Under the pieces are notes generated by a model that did no database searches, was not told where the DNA came from, and saw nothing but the letters and a program-made list of their open reading frames with translations. From positions 264,275-328,274 of the forward strand of contig CAZQWE010000001.1 in NCBI GenBank assembly GCA_964597045.1: a DNA stretch of 64,000 nucleotides, written 5' to 3'. The position numbers and the translations under genes are program-made. The stretch is from UBA9655 sp964597045. Its GTDB lineage: Bacteria > Pseudomonadota > Alphaproteobacteria > UBA9655. Below are positions 25,598-34,832 of the stretch, one piece after another. Within the stretch, counting starts at the first letter, position 1. Each line of letters begins with the position of its first letter.

Positions 25598-28500
25598 ATG
25601 ATACATTCACACCATTCAAAAATTTTTCTATCACTTTTATCGGCTTCTTTACTTATTGGGTTTTCCGAACCAAGTTTTGCCGCACGGACAAAGAGAGTGA
25701 TAAATCAAGAGACAAAAGAGCAAGAAGACCCGGTTAAGAAAAAAGAAGAACTATCAGAAGACAATAATGACCCTACCACGCCAAAAGAAAGAAAAATTGA
25801 CAGACCAGAGATTAATTTCGATGAAGATAACATGTTTGAGTTCAACATTGAGGATGATAATGATTTGTTTAATGTCAGTTTCGATATTGAAGATAACATG
25901 TTTGAATTCAGTTTTGAAGATGAAGCCAACCCCCTCAAACGCAGTGATCCTGATCGAGATAGCGAGGAAGAGGATGAATTAGCTCCTCCCAATAAGAATT
26001 TAAAACCCTCATACAACTTTAAGGAGCATTTGACACCGCTGCCTTATATACAAACAACACCAGAAGAATTAAAAGAATTAATAGACCGTGCCAATAATGG
26101 GGATGAGGACTTACACTTTGAACTCGTAAAAAGAAAATTTTGGGAAGATGATTTACCTGATCATAGCCCTTTTAGTCATATTGATTCAGATGCACTCCTT
26201 ACTGGTTCAGATGATTTCTCTAATCCAAATTGGATCATTGAAAAAGCGAAGGAGAATGATTTTTATGCCTGGTATGTTCTATCTCAAAACAGAATAGCAG
26301 TGAAGATGGATAAAGTGTTAATCATGGATAATCTGAGGGCACGCGCTGTTCAAGGTAACCCCATCGCCCAATATGTTTTATTTCGGCAGGATCCTTTCAA
26401 TAATAGCGTTTATCTATCAAAATCGGCAAAAAATTTGTTTCCACTAGCACTTGTAAGCTATGCAGGACTCGGAACATTCGCACTCAATGCACTTATATCA
26501 AAGAAAGAAGAAACTAGAGAGTTAGTTAACAATTCTCTTCAATGGGCGGCTGAAGCAGGACATATCCCCTCACAAATTCATTTATTAGATCTACTCGGTA
26601 CGGATTTATTTATAAAGAAAAAAGAGCTAGCCGATCAAGGACTTGGCAGCTACCAAATTGAAGTCGCTCTTGCCTACTATACAGGAGACAATGTTGAACA
26701 AAACAAAGAAAAAGCCTTTGAATATTTAGGAAAAGTCAAATGGTGTTCTAAGCATGAACTAAAACGAATCGTAAAGAATATGGTCAATAAATTCAATGAA
26801 TTGGACGTTCATAAGGATAAAAAATTCATTGAAGCATTGGGAAAGATTCCAGATCTTGCAAATGCTTCTTATAAGCTTTGGAAAAAGTCTAGGATGGGGA
26901 GTTTTTTGATATGTGGAGTCCGTTTAAATCATAGTGACTCCCTTGCCGATTATGCAGAATTGTATTGGGCCAAGAGTGAGTATAAAAAGGCATTAATCTA
27001 TTTTGAGAAAGCTGCTTCTCTAGGAAACCCTAGAGCCTGTCTTGCATTAGGACGTGCTTATCTGACTGGATGCGGGGTAGAGTTTAATCCTGAAAAAGCA
27101 AAAATGTATTTTTTCTCGGCAATCTACAAAAAAAACGTATCAATTGTGAGAGAAATTGGCGCTCTTTACTGGAGAAGCCATACGCTGAAGAATAATCGTA
27201 AAGACGCTTGGCACTTTTGGTCAACCATACCAACATTTAAAAAGTTACTAGATTTAATTGGAGATCCCTCACAAGTCGACGAATTCCCCCTTAGCCCTCT
27301 CACGTTGTGTAGTCTTAAGGTAAATTTGATTGATAAGATCCCCATTTTAAACCTTCGAGATGTTATTTTATCAACAGCCCCTTTGATGGAGTTTATGTTA
27401 AGTGAAGATACAAGAAATTTATTACTAAAAATCATGCACAAACTTCACGAAGCAGGATATAAACAACAGGAAGGCTTAACTCCAGAGGAGTTAATGAGTT
27501 ATTGGGTAAAAATCTTAGGCTCTGATAATGTCGAACAAATCAAAGTTCTGACAGGTTTTATACCAAATGTTATAACTGAGTTGGGGCTCAGTGATACGGA
27601 TGAATTATATATCGAAACCGTCAATGCTGGAATTCGTTTAAGTCACGAAGGAGACGAGATGTGTCCCTATGCTTTCTTTAAGCGTCTGAAAGAGAAGCAG
27701 TCCCAAGTCATTAAGATACCTCATTTTATTGAAACTATCGGGGACATGGCTGTAAGACTCAATGTTTGTCAGTTTCAAACTCTTTCAGAAAGAGTCTGTC
27801 GCGCACAGGATTTGCCTGATGTTTCAACCTATTTTAAAGAAATGTGTACACATTTAAGCAAACAAGGTTCAAACCTTAAGTTTTGTGATAAGGTATTGGC
27901 GATGACAGGTAGTACATGGGAACAAATTCAGACAGGTTCCTTAGGAAGCTATTATCTAGAAAACTTATTAAAATTGAAAAATTCGGATGATATAGTCACT
28001 TCAACCCGTTGGAAATTTATAAGGTCCATCGAATTTTTAAGAAAAACATACCCTGATGTAACAGAATGTGAAGCACACTTTGTAAAGATGCTTGCAGGAA
28101 TCCAAAATTGCCAAACGGGTAAGAACGATGGGATTGCTGGATATTATTCAGAACTTCAAAGAGCCCATGGGCTAACAACGGGTAATTCTATTGCTCCTGC
28201 AAATAATATGAACCATGAAGAAGCTGCCGCTTCTGATTTCGTCACAGAGCTGTGCCTTCAGAAGTATGAAAATGTTATGCGAGGTGTGGAAACGTCTTTC
28301 CTCAACGAGGTTGTTGGGATTAAACAGGGAGAACATATTTATCAAATATCACATCAGGTACTGTATGTAACCAGCCTTTTAGGGAGTAAGCCTGTATTTG
28401 ATCCTCATTCTCATTTAGTCTGTAAAGAATTAGTTGTTAGATCAAAACAAGAAGTCTCTGATATCTTTTTCAAACTTTTTACAACCCAATATCTGATTTC

Positions 28501-28681
28501 TTCTATAATTGAGACGTCAGCAAAGGATCTAAAATTCTATGGTAAGGTTTTGGCTTTGGTTCCAGAAAAAGAAAGAGACGAAGCCTTTGACATTAATACG
28601 AATACAGGCGTAACCTCCCTCACTCCTAAAGGCGCCATAAAAGTCTTACGTCGCACAGGGTTCTTGGAGATTGAAGAATAG
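25598..28681 (+). CDS. Large secreted Sel1-like repeat protein
   Basis: The 1,027-residue protein begins with a signal peptide ending near SEPSFAA (residue 29). Residues 40-140 are very acidic and contain two near-identical stretches: EDNMFEFNIEDDNDLF, then EDNMFEFSFEDEAN. From about 150 on it is helical, with Sel1/TPR-like repeats such as AAEAGHIPSQIHLLDLL, ALAYYTGDNVEQNKEKAFEY and KAASLGNPRACLALGRAYLT. The C-terminal 450 residues have no clear motif. Sel1 proteins mediate protein-protein contacts and are common among exported effectors of intracellular bacteria. An effector or surface role is inference. It is monocistronic and followed by repeat copy B. Start ATG follows TTAAGAG at a long spacing. 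Confidence 0.75.
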   Translation: MIHSHHSKIFLSLLSASLLIGFSEPSFAARTKRVINQETKEQEDPVKKKEELSEDNNDPTTPKERKIDRPEINFDEDNMFEFNIEDDNDLFNVSFDIEDNMFEFSFEDEANPLKRSDPDRDSEEEDELAPPNKNLKPSYNFKEHLTPLPYIQTTPEELKELIDRANNGDEDLHFELVKRKFWEDDLPDHSPFSHIDSDALLTGSDDFSNPNWIIEKAKENDFYAWYVLSQNRIAVKMDKVLIMDNLRARAVQGNPIAQYVLFRQDPFNNSVYLSKSAKNLFPLALVSYAGLGTFALNALISKKEETRELVNNSLQWAAEAGHIPSQIHLLDLLGTDLFIKKKELADQGLGSYQIEVALAYYTGDNVEQNKEKAFEYLGKVKWCSKHELKRIVKNMVNKFNELDVHKDKKFIEALGKIPDLANASYKLWKKSRMGSFLICGVRLNHSDSLADYAELYWAKSEYKKALIYFEKAASLGNPRACLALGRAYLTGCGVEFNPEKAKMYFFSAIYKKNVSIVREIGALYWRSHTLKNNRKDAWHFWSTIPTFKKLLDLIGDPSQVDEFPLSPLTLCSLKVNLIDKIPILNLRDVILSTAPLMEFMLSEDTRNLLLKIMHKLHEAGYKQQEGLTPEELMSYWVKILGSDNVEQIKVLTGFIPNVITELGLSDTDELYIETVNAGIRLSHEGDEMCPYAFFKRLKEKQSQVIKIPHFIETIGDMAVRLNVCQFQTLSERVCRAQDLPDVSTYFKEMCTHLSKQGSNLKFCDKVLAMTGSTWEQIQTGSLGSYYLENLLKLKNSDDIVTSTRWKFIRSIEFLRKTYPDVTECEAHFVKMLAGIQNCQTGKNDGIAGYYSELQRAHGLTTGNSIAPANNMNHEEAAASDFVTELCLQKYENVMRGVETSFLNEVVGIKQGEHIYQISHQVLYVTSLLGSKPVFDPHSHLVCKELVVRSKQEVSDIFFKLFTTQYLISSIIETSAKDLKFYGKVLALVPEKERDEAFDINTNTGVTSLTPKGAIKVLRRTGFLEIEE

Positions 28682-28708
28682 AGTCTTTAGAACCATTCCT
28701 TAGACAAA

Positions 28709-28844
28709 CCCACGTGCGTCATCCTCGCGAAGGCGAGGATCCAGGAGAAACAACTATTGCGAAAGCAATAAAGAAATTCTTACATTCCTTCGGAATGTGA
28801 TGTAACCGCTGGATCTCCGCCTTCGCGAGGATGACGCACGTGGG
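28709..28844. repeat. Palindromic intergenic element, three-hairpin type, copy B
   Basis: A perfect 27-bp inverted repeat (28709-28735 and 28818-28844, reading CCCACGTGCGTCATCCTCGC and on) continues with imperfect pairing to about 28744. Inside are hairpins ATTGCGAAAGCAAT and CATTCCTTCGGAATG, as in copy A at 24157. It lies between the Sel1 protein gene and tolB. The better-preserved arms suggest this copy is younger. It may terminate or stabilise transcripts, but there is no T tract. Confidence 0.85.
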
Positions 28845-28946
28845 GACGCTAGTTGTCCATATTACTATTCTCCTCCTCTGTTTTTCTTGTCTTTCCTCGA
28901 AAAACATCGTAATGTTCCCCTAATTTGTTAAAAAGGATCCTTAAAG

Positions 28947-30245
28947 ATGAAGAAATACTTGATTGCTTTTGTAGCCTTACTTGCAATTACACAGGTAGCT
29001 AAAGCTGAACTCCGCATTGATATTACGGAAGGAACGTTCAAACCAGTCCCTATAGCTATCACGACTTTTGATGGGGGCGGAGATTCTCAACTCCAGAAAA
29101 TCGGGCAAGATATAACAAACGTAGTCATGAATGACCTCCAAGGTTGTGGTCTTTTTCAAATTGTTGATTCAAATGCGTATATCCAATCCTCTCGGGACGT
29201 TATGTCAAGTCCTCGCTTTCCTGACTGGAAGCTGATTAACGCTGAAGCTCTTGTGGGTGGTCTTTTAAGACGCAATGGGAGCCAGTTTCAAGTCGACTTC
29301 CGTTTATTCGATGTCTTTACAGAATCCCAGCTGACAGGACTTTCTTTAGGGAGTAATGCTGAAAACTGGCGCCGGGTCGCTCACCAAATTGCTGACGCCA
29401 TTTATGAACGTGTCACAGGCGATAAAGGATACTTCGATACACGCATTGTTTATATTGCTGAAAGCGGTAAGGAACTCAAGGATCACCGTAAGTATAGACT
29501 GGCAATTCAAGATTATGATGGGGCAAATCATGCCTTTCTCTCTGCTGGGAATAGTATGGTCCTCACTCCCCGTTTTTCACACGATCGGTCAAAATTTGCA
29601 TATCTTGACTTTGGTAAGAAAAACAAGGCCCCTAACCTCCATATCTTTAACCTTGCAAACGGTCAGTCAGAATCCTTAGGAGCCATTCAAGGTCTAAAAA
29701 TGACTCCGCGGTTCTCTCCGGATGGAAGCCATCTTATCCTCAGTATTGCGGATAAGGGTGTGACTTCCTTGTACCGTATGGATTTGGGATCAAAGAAACT
29801 CACACGTCTGACAACATCAGCGGGAGCCATCGACGTCTCCCCTTGCTACGATCCGGATGGAAAAAGAATTGTTTATAGTTCTGACCGAGGGGGCAAACCA
29901 CAACTCTATGTCACCTCAGCAGGAGGCGGAGAAGGGACACGTATTAGCTTTGGCAAAGGGGCTTACCACAATCCCGTGTGGTCCCCTCGCGGAGACTTGA
30001 TTGCCTTTACAAAGCAAGATGGAATATTCTACATTGGTGTTATGAGACCAGATGGGTCTGGTGAACGGATGATCGCCCAAGGATATCTTCTTGAAGGACC
30101 ATCCTGGTCACCGAATGGACGGGAAATTATTTATACGTGCCAAAAAGGACCTCATAGTGAAGTGGGCCTTCAAAGGGTAGATATCGTAGGATTTAACAAG
30201 GTTGATGTTCCTACGCCACAGGGGGCATCTTATCCTACTTGGTAA
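28947..30245 (+). CDS. tolB: Tol-Pal system periplasmic protein TolB
   Basis: The 432-residue protein has a signal peptide (MKKYLIAFVALLAITQVAKA), the TolB N-terminal domain (about 25-150, with FTESQLTGLSL), and a six-bladed propeller of PD40 repeats. Examples are TPRFSHDRSKFAYLDFG, TPRFSPDGSHLILSIAD, SPCYDPDGKRIVYSSDRGGK and SPSWSPNGREIIYT-like blades. TolB links Pal in the outer membrane to the TolQRA motor during envelope constriction. pal follows 166 bases downstream with its own promoter. tolQ, tolR and tolA are not in the window. Confidence 0.96.
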   Translation: MKKYLIAFVALLAITQVAKAELRIDITEGTFKPVPIAITTFDGGGDSQLQKIGQDITNVVMNDLQGCGLFQIVDSNAYIQSSRDVMSSPRFPDWKLINAEALVGGLLRRNGSQFQVDFRLFDVFTESQLTGLSLGSNAENWRRVAHQIADAIYERVTGDKGYFDTRIVYIAESGKELKDHRKYRLAIQDYDGANHAFLSAGNSMVLTPRFSHDRSKFAYLDFGKKNKAPNLHIFNLANGQSESLGAIQGLKMTPRFSPDGSHLILSIADKGVTSLYRMDLGSKKLTRLTTSAGAIDVSPCYDPDGKRIVYSSDRGGKPQLYVTSAGGGEGTRISFGKGAYHNPVWSPRGDLIAFTKQDGIFYIGVMRPDGSGERMIAQGYLLEGPSWSPNGREIIYTCQKGPHSEVGLQRVDIVGFNKVDVPTPQGASYPTW

Positions 30246-30248
30246 CTC

Positions 30249-30277
30249 TTGATCAATTACCTATCTTTCTGTATAGT
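30249..30277 (+). promoter_or_regulatory. Promoter upstream of pal
   Basis: TTGATC (30249-30254) and TATAGT (30272-30277) are 17 bases apart, starting just after the tolB stop. The predicted transcript leader before pal is about 125 bases long. It would allow pal, usually an abundant lipoprotein, to be made in excess of TolB. Confidence 0.55.
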
Positions 30278-30411
30278 GTGGTCAGGGTGTCAACTAACTA
30301 GGCATTGCAGAGTAGGGCTATAGACATCAAAAAAAGATTATTTTATTAATGTTTTTTTAACGTTTACCCATTAAAGTGGGCGAGCGAAAACCAAAAAGGA
30401 GAAAAAAAGAA

Positions 30412-30906
30412 ATGCGTTTACATATTACAACTCTTCTCGCAGCGAGTGCTTTAGCTTTAGCTGCTTGCGGATCAACAACCGACGAGTGCGTTGACACATG
30501 CGGACAAGGTGGAGACATCGTTCCTGTTGACTCAACACCTTGTGCAACTGGTACAATTGCTGACTTCGTAGAAAACGTGGGCGACCGTGTATTCTTCGAT
30601 TTCGACAGAGATTCAGTTCGTCCAGACGGAATGGAAACATTGAAGCGTCAAGCTGCTTGGCTCACACAACACTGCCATTTTGCAGTTACCATCAATGGTC
30701 ACTGTGACAAGCGCGGAACAGTTGAGTACAACTTGGCTCTCGGTGAGCGCCGTGCAAACGCAGCTAAGCAACAGCTCGTTGCAATGGGCATCAACCCATC
30801 ACGTATTAAGGTCGTAAGCTACGGTAAGAACCAACCTGTTGTTGAACAAGACGGCAGCGCTTGGGCTTATCAACAAAACCGTGTTGCTATCACAGTTTTG
30901 GACTAA
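30412..30906 (+). CDS. pal: Peptidoglycan-associated lipoprotein Pal
   Basis: The 164-residue protein has a lipoprotein signal peptide ending LALAAC. A Cys-containing linker follows (three Cys between about residues 29 and 46, CVDTC among them), then an OmpA-like domain. Peptidoglycan-binding residues are visible in VTINGHCDKRGTVEYNLALG (Asp and Arg of the HTD...R pattern, here HCDKRG) and GERRANAAKQQL. Pal anchors the outer membrane to the wall and binds TolB. The ATG at 30412 has AAGGAG spaced 11 bases upstream; the GTG frame to 30376 would hide the signal peptide. Its codon use appears more GC-rich than its neighbours, consistent with high expression. cpoB, usually next, is absent. Confidence 0.96.
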   Translation: MRLHITTLLAASALALAACGSTTDECVDTCGQGGDIVPVDSTPCATGTIADFVENVGDRVFFDFDRDSVRPDGMETLKRQAAWLTQHCHFAVTINGHCDKRGTVEYNLALGERRANAAKQQLVAMGINPSRIKVVSYGKNQPVVEQDGSAWAYQQNRVAITVLD

Positions 30907-30930
30907 TAAGCGACTTATAGTAATAAGAAA

Positions 30931-30957
30931 CGCCACCCTTCGGGGTGGTGTTTTTTT
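30931..30957 (+). terminator. Rho-independent terminator of pal
   Basis: CGCCACCC and GGGTGGTG form an 8-bp stem (one G-T pair) around a TTCG tetraloop, followed by seven T residues. It lies 24 bases after the pal stop and closes the tolB-pal unit before the convergent antiporter gene. Confidence 0.93.
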
Positions 30958-30990
30958 ATGTCTTAACCTCTTTCTTGAAAAATAGTTTCT

Positions 30991-32457
30991 TTAGTATCTT
31001 AATAATGACAGTAGAATAAACAACGGAAGCAATATTCCTCCCGACCAAAGCAAATACCCAAAGAAACTCGGCATTGGTATATTACGCCCCCCAGCAATAG
31101 CCTTAATCATAAAGTTGGGTGCATTCCCTATGTAAGTCATCGCACCCATAAAGACAGATCCGAGTGATATCGCTTCGAGTGTCTTAACAGACGTCGTCAT
31201 GAGCTGCTCGGCATTCCCTCCGGCCATATGAAAGAAGACCAAGTAAGTTGGAGCATTATCAAGAATGGAGGAAAGCCCTCCCGAAAGCCAAAAATACATT
31301 CCATTTTGGGGTTGACCCTGAACAGTCACGAGTGAAACAAGAGGTGCAAGAGCCCCTTCAAGTCCTGCATCAAGTATGGAAATTACAGGAATGACTGTCA
31401 CAAAAATTCCAAAGAAAAGCTTTGCGACTTCCTGTAAGGGTTCCCAAGAAAAGTGATTGGCACGGTGAATCTCTTTTGAGGTTAGAAAATAAGAGAGGAT
31501 CCCTAGGAAAATAAGACCCATATCCCTCATCATATTTTGAATCTCAAGGTGCAGTCCACCCACATCCAAAGATACCATAGGTTTCCATATCCCACTCATC
31601 AGAACCAAACTTATAACGCCTAAGAAGAGAATCCCATTCCCCTTCCCTTGAATCCTTACCTTAGGACGACTTTTATGAAATGTCAGGCCTTCCTTCTTTG
31701 TATGGTAGGTATCAAAAAGATAAAAAAGTCCAAGAAGAGGAACGGCCATCAAAACCATCTCAAAGGTAAGGTTTTGAAGAGGCCAAAAGAAACTCACACC
31801 ATTAAGAAAACCAATAAAAAGTGGGGGATCCCCCAAGGGCGTGAGAGCGCCACCGATGTTGGCCACAAGAAAAATAAAAAAAATTATCTGATGAACTTGG
31901 GACTTTCTGTTTCTATTAATATGAAGAAGGGGACGTATGAGAAGCATTGACGCCCCAGTTGTCCCAATCCAACCTGCAAGTCCTGTACCCACAGCAAGTA
32001 AAGTGGTATTAACCAGCGGTGTGGCATGAGCCTCAACATCAATTTTAATACCGCCTGAAATCGTATACAATGACCCTATCATGATAACGAAAGGAAGGTA
32101 GTGGTGAAGCAGAGTAGCGGCGATCTCTTGACCGGCAAGCTGGCCACCAAACGCCCCTACCAGAGATAGGATTATTAAAAAAGACCATCCAAGAGCTACC
32201 TTGCCGTAATGTTTTTCCCAAAAATGAAGAGCAAACAAGGGAAGCACAGCCAGAGAGAGCAACATCCCCGCAAAAGGAATTCCCCACCACAGACTTAAAG
32301 ATTTTCCTGGGAGAATTGAGGATGCTTGAGCTGGAGTTGTAAAGATAGTGAAGAATAATAACGTCACTGCGAGGATTGACTTACCCAAAACGTGGCAAAC
32401 CAACTTAAAAAAAGATGGATTGCTTTGCTCCGCTCGCAATGACGGCTTTATTTTCAT
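30991..32457 (-). CDS. Ion-transporter-superfamily carrier (putative Na+/H+ antiporter or citrate transporter type)
   Basis: The 488-residue membrane protein has about 12 helices. WIGTTGASMLLIRPLLHINR and FLVANIGGALTPLGDPPLFI are signature stretches of the NhaD/CitMHS-like branch; the GxTxxGDPP loop is the ion-binding hairpin of the IT superfamily. A second hairpin lies near LSSILDNAPTYLVF. Alphaproteobacterial relatives are annotated as sodium:proton antiporters; citrate or arsenite transport cannot be excluded. The N-terminus before the first hydrophobic stretch (residues 6-15, SLRAEQSNPS) is encoded by a dispersed repeat (32414-32445), so the native start may be different. It begins 8 bases after the peroxiredoxin stop and has no ribosome binding site of its own. 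Confidence 0.8.
   Translation of the reverse strand: MKIKPSLRAEQSNPSFFKLVCHVLGKSILAVTLLFFTIFTTPAQASSILPGKSLSLWWGIPFAGMLLSLAVLPLFALHFWEKHYGKVALGWSFLIILSLVGAFGGQLAGQEIAATLLHHYLPFVIMIGSLYTISGGIKIDVEAHATPLVNTTLLAVGTGLAGWIGTTGASMLLIRPLLHINRNRKSQVHQIIFFIFLVANIGGALTPLGDPPLFIGFLNGVSFFWPLQNLTFEMVLMAVPLLGLFYLFDTYHTKKEGLTFHKSRPKVRIQGKGNGILFLGVISLVLMSGIWKPMVSLDVGGLHLEIQNMMRDMGLIFLGILSYFLTSKEIHRANHFSWEPLQEVAKLFFGIFVTVIPVISILDAGLEGALAPLVSLVTVQGQPQNGMYFWLSGGLSSILDNAPTYLVFFHMAGGNAEQLMTTSVKTLEAISLGSVFMGAMTYIGNAPNFMIKAIAGGRNIPMPSFFGYLLWSGGILLPLFILLSLLRY
32414..32445 (-). repeat. Dispersed repeat sequence read in frame into the antiporter N-terminus
   Basis: On the minus strand the sequence CGTCATTGCGAGCGGAGC followed by AAAGCAATCC has the look of a short repeat common in many bacterial genomes, including alphaproteobacteria. 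Translated it gives SLRAEQSNPS, a recurring spurious peptide in annotations. Only one copy of this family is seen in the window. Here it occupies codons 6-15 of the antiporter, comparable in principle to the in-frame palindromic elements of Rickettsia. Confidence 0.65.
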
Positions 32458-32465
32458 TACAAAGA

Positions 32466-33053
32466 TTAACCATTCACAGCTTTTAAATACTGCCCAACAC
32501 TTTCAGTTGTTGTTTGAATGGCTTTTCCACCTTTGTTCCAATTGGCTGGGCAGACTTCTCCGTTCTTTTCAGTATGTTGGAGAGCCAGAAGCATTCTGAG
32601 GGCTTCATCGACATTGCGGCCAAGTGGCAAGTCGTTTACGACTTGATGACGGACAATTCCTTTCTGATCAATCAGGAAAAGGCCACGATAAGCAACGCCG
32701 TCAGGACTCAATACGTCGTAATCTCTTGCAATTGATCCACCAAGGTCCGAGATGAGTCCATAGGTAATTCCTTTGATTCCACCCTTTTCGATAGGTGTAT
32801 CCAACCATGCCAAATGAGAGAATTGACTATCAACGCTGCACCCTAAAACCTCACAGCCGTTATCTGTGAAATCCTTAAGTCTTTCCTGAAAAGCATGGAG
32901 TTCGGTTGGACAAACAAAAGTGAAATCTAAGGGATAAAAGAAGAGAATCGTGTATTTTCCTTTAAAATCCTTGAGCTCAATGTCTTTGATTTGATTTGTA
33001 AAAACACACTTCGCTTTGAAATTGGGGGCTTCCTTGCCAACGAGTACAGTCAT
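32466..33053 (-). CDS. Typical 2-Cys peroxiredoxin (AhpC/Tsa family)
   Basis: The 195-residue enzyme reduces peroxides with a peroxidatic Cys in FYPLDFTFVCPTELHAF and a resolving Cys in GEVCPANWNKGG. The active-site Arg lies in GIVRHQVVNDLPLGRNVDEALR. The start has AGGAGAAA spaced 7 bases from the ATG. It is of the cytoplasmic Prx1/AhpC type, expected to be recycled by thioredoxin or AhpF, neither of which is nearby. It is followed at once by the antiporter gene and may be cotranscribed with it. Confidence 0.94.
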   Translation of the reverse strand: MTVLVGKEAPNFKAKCVFTNQIKDIELKDFKGKYTILFFYPLDFTFVCPTELHAFQERLKDFTDNGCEVLGCSVDSQFSHLAWLDTPIEKGGIKGITYGLISDLGGSIARDYDVLSPDGVAYRGLFLIDQKGIVRHQVVNDLPLGRNVDEALRMLLALQHTEKNGEVCPANWNKGGKAIQTTTESVGQYLKAVNG

Positions 33054-33138
33054 GATTGATTTCTCCTTTTCATATTATATAAGGAATGTAGTGCAGGGAT
33101 AATTGTTTTACAAGGGCGTCATGCGAGGTAGATTCTCT

Positions 33139-33675
33139 TTAAACCCGTTCTGATAACCAAATGGCGAGTCGAGAGCCCGCTTTAATGGCCTTAGACAAAA
33201 TAGGATAGGCGGGTGCCTCTTCTGCGCCATGATCTATAGCTAGTTCTTTATGTTCCCGCTCTTCTTCTTGAAACTTAGCAATCACTTTACTAAGCTTGGG
33301 TTTATGTTTTCCTAAGACTCGAAGCTGATTCTCATAATGTTCATCAATAACTTCCTCAACAGCAGCAGTACAAGCCATCGCGGCCTTTTCACCAAGCAGA
33401 GCCGTGCCCAGCCCTAAAGCATAGCCTGCCACATGCCACAAGGGTTGCAGGAGGGTGGGACGGACTTGATTCTTAATAACCAGAGACTCAAACGTTTTGA
33501 GATGCTCGAGCTCTTGGTCTCTCATTTGCTCTAGGATGGTCGCAGAGGGCTTATTCTTGAGAATGGCTAGTTGACCCTCATAGATTCTTTTGGCCCCATA
33601 CTCGCCCGCTAAATTCACTCTGAGCATGGTATGAACTTGATCACTCACTGAGCGTTGACCGGGCAGAGATTTCAT
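33139..33675 (-). CDS. coq7: Demethoxyubiquinone hydroxylase (COQ7, di-iron)
   Basis: The 178-residue protein performs the last hydroxylation in ubiquinone synthesis. The six carboxylate/His iron ligands sit in NLAGEYGAKRIYEGQ, QELEHLKTFE, EEVIDEHYENQL and EEEREHKELAIDHGA. The alphaproteobacterial form is the mitochondrial-like COQ7, replacing UbiF. Its start overlaps the dsbB stop by 4 bases. Ubiquinone is also the electron acceptor of DsbB, which makes this pairing functionally sensible. Confidence 0.96.
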   Translation of the reverse strand: MKSLPGQRSVSDQVHTMLRVNLAGEYGAKRIYEGQLAILKNKPSATILEQMRDQELEHLKTFESLVIKNQVRPTLLQPLWHVAGYALGLGTALLGEKAAMACTAAVEEVIDEHYENQLRVLGKHKPKLSKVIAKFQEEEREHKELAIDHGAEEAPAYPILSKAIKAGSRLAIWLSERV

Positions 33676-34190
33676 TTCTTAATGGTTTCATCCATGACAT
33701 GATATCTGACCCATCCCCAGCAAACAAATGTCATATAGAGGGAAAGCAAAGCATTATACCCAGCAAGGGATATACCCATAAAACTCCAGGTCACTTGATC
33801 GCATCTCACAAAAGGTGTTTTCAAGAGGAGTTCCTTAAGGGCTTGGACAGATTGTACTCCCGTAAAATCATTCGTATTGCAAAACATTGGGAGCTCAACC
33901 CAATGATGCTGTATGGCTACATGGTAAAGGGCAATACCCGCCCCCATAAAGAAAAACATACCTATAATAAAGATGATGACACTTTGAAGACGGGGAGGGA
34001 AAAATAAATAGGTTAAAAACGCTGTAAGGCCTGTAATAATAAACATCATTCTTTCAAAAACACAAAGTTTACAAGAAAGGACTCCGAACTGGGTCTCCAT
34101 TATATAGGCAATCCCTACAACAAAAACTGAAATAAGCGTCACCCAAATCAAGAGACGATTAGGTGAAATACTAAACATTTCTTTTATCAT
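33672..34190 (-). CDS. dsbB: Disulfide bond formation protein DsbB
   Basis: The 172-residue inner-membrane protein has four helices. The first redox pair is in LSCKLCVFERMMF (CxxC after helix 1). The second pair is in the periplasmic loop, with Cys in MFCNTNDFTG and in VRCDQVTWSF, followed by the typical GISLAGYN. DsbB re-oxidises DsbA and passes electrons to ubiquinone. It is translationally coupled to coq7 downstream. The start has weak ribosome binding (GGGAGCTTCTTATGATAAAAG region). Confidence 0.92.
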   Translation of the reverse strand: MIKEMFSISPNRLLIWVTLISVFVVGIAYIMETQFGVLSCKLCVFERMMFIITGLTAFLTYLFFPPRLQSVIIFIIGMFFFMGAGIALYHVAIQHHWVELPMFCNTNDFTGVQSVQALKELLLKTPFVRCDQVTWSFMGISLAGYNALLSLYMTFVCWGWVRYHVMDETIKK

Positions 34191-34226
34191 AAGAAGCTCC
34201 CTGCATCACTATTCTATATTTTTATT

Positions 34227-34832
34227 TTATCCTAAAAAGTAAATAATTGCAAATCCACTTATAAGGGCAATAACAGACACAACTGTCACAAATGCTAGGT
34301 TTCTCTCAATGTATTCTTTAATTGGAGGTCCAAAAAACCAAAATAAAACAGCCAGAGACAGAAAACGAAAGCCTCTAGCAATCAGGGATGCAAAAGTGAA
34401 TGTTCCAAGATCAAGACCAGTAAAGCCGCAAGCGATCGTTACGACCTTATAGGGAATGGGTGTGAGACCTTTAAGGGCAACAATCCAGAAACCCCACTCA
34501 TTAAAACTATCCTGAAAGCGATCAAAAGAAGCTTGCAGGCCATAGCTTTGCACAATGAATTGTCCCAAAGATTCATAAAGACAATAGCCAATTGCGTATC
34601 CACCCCATCCGCCAACGACGGAAGAAATCGTACAGACAAAGGCAAGGAACCACGTACGATCACGCCTAGCCAAAAGCATAGCAATATAAAGAGGATCGGG
34701 CGGTATAGGGAAAAAGGAGCTTTCTGCAAAGGATACGGAAGCCAGTATCCAAATCGCATACGGGTGATTCGCAAAACTCAATACCCAATTATACAATCGA
34801 TGTAAGACTGATTCTTTTTTAATAGCTATCAT
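34227..34832 (-). CDS. YqaA/DedA-family membrane protein (VTT domain)
   Basis: About 201 residues with five or six helices. SVSFAESSFFPIPPDPLYIAML is the conserved re-entrant motif of the DedA/VTT superfamily, and GFWIVALKGLTPIPYKVVTI is the second, with its Pro-rich hairpin. GFTGLDLGTFTFASLIARGFRF completes the YqaA pattern. Members are lipid-handling or membrane-homeostasis proteins with proton-motive-force dependence; here the exact role is unknown. The frame can open at a TTG at 34868. The ATG at 34832 is preferred, though neither has a convincing ribosome binding site. Confidence 0.85.
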   Translation of the reverse strand: MIAIKKESVLHRLYNWVLSFANHPYAIWILASVSFAESSFFPIPPDPLYIAMLLARRDRTWFLAFVCTISSVVGGWGGYAIGYCLYESLGQFIVQSYGLQASFDRFQDSFNEWGFWIVALKGLTPIPYKVVTIACGFTGLDLGTFTFASLIARGFRFLSLAVLFWFFGPPIKEYIERNLAFVTVVSVIALISGFAIIYFLG

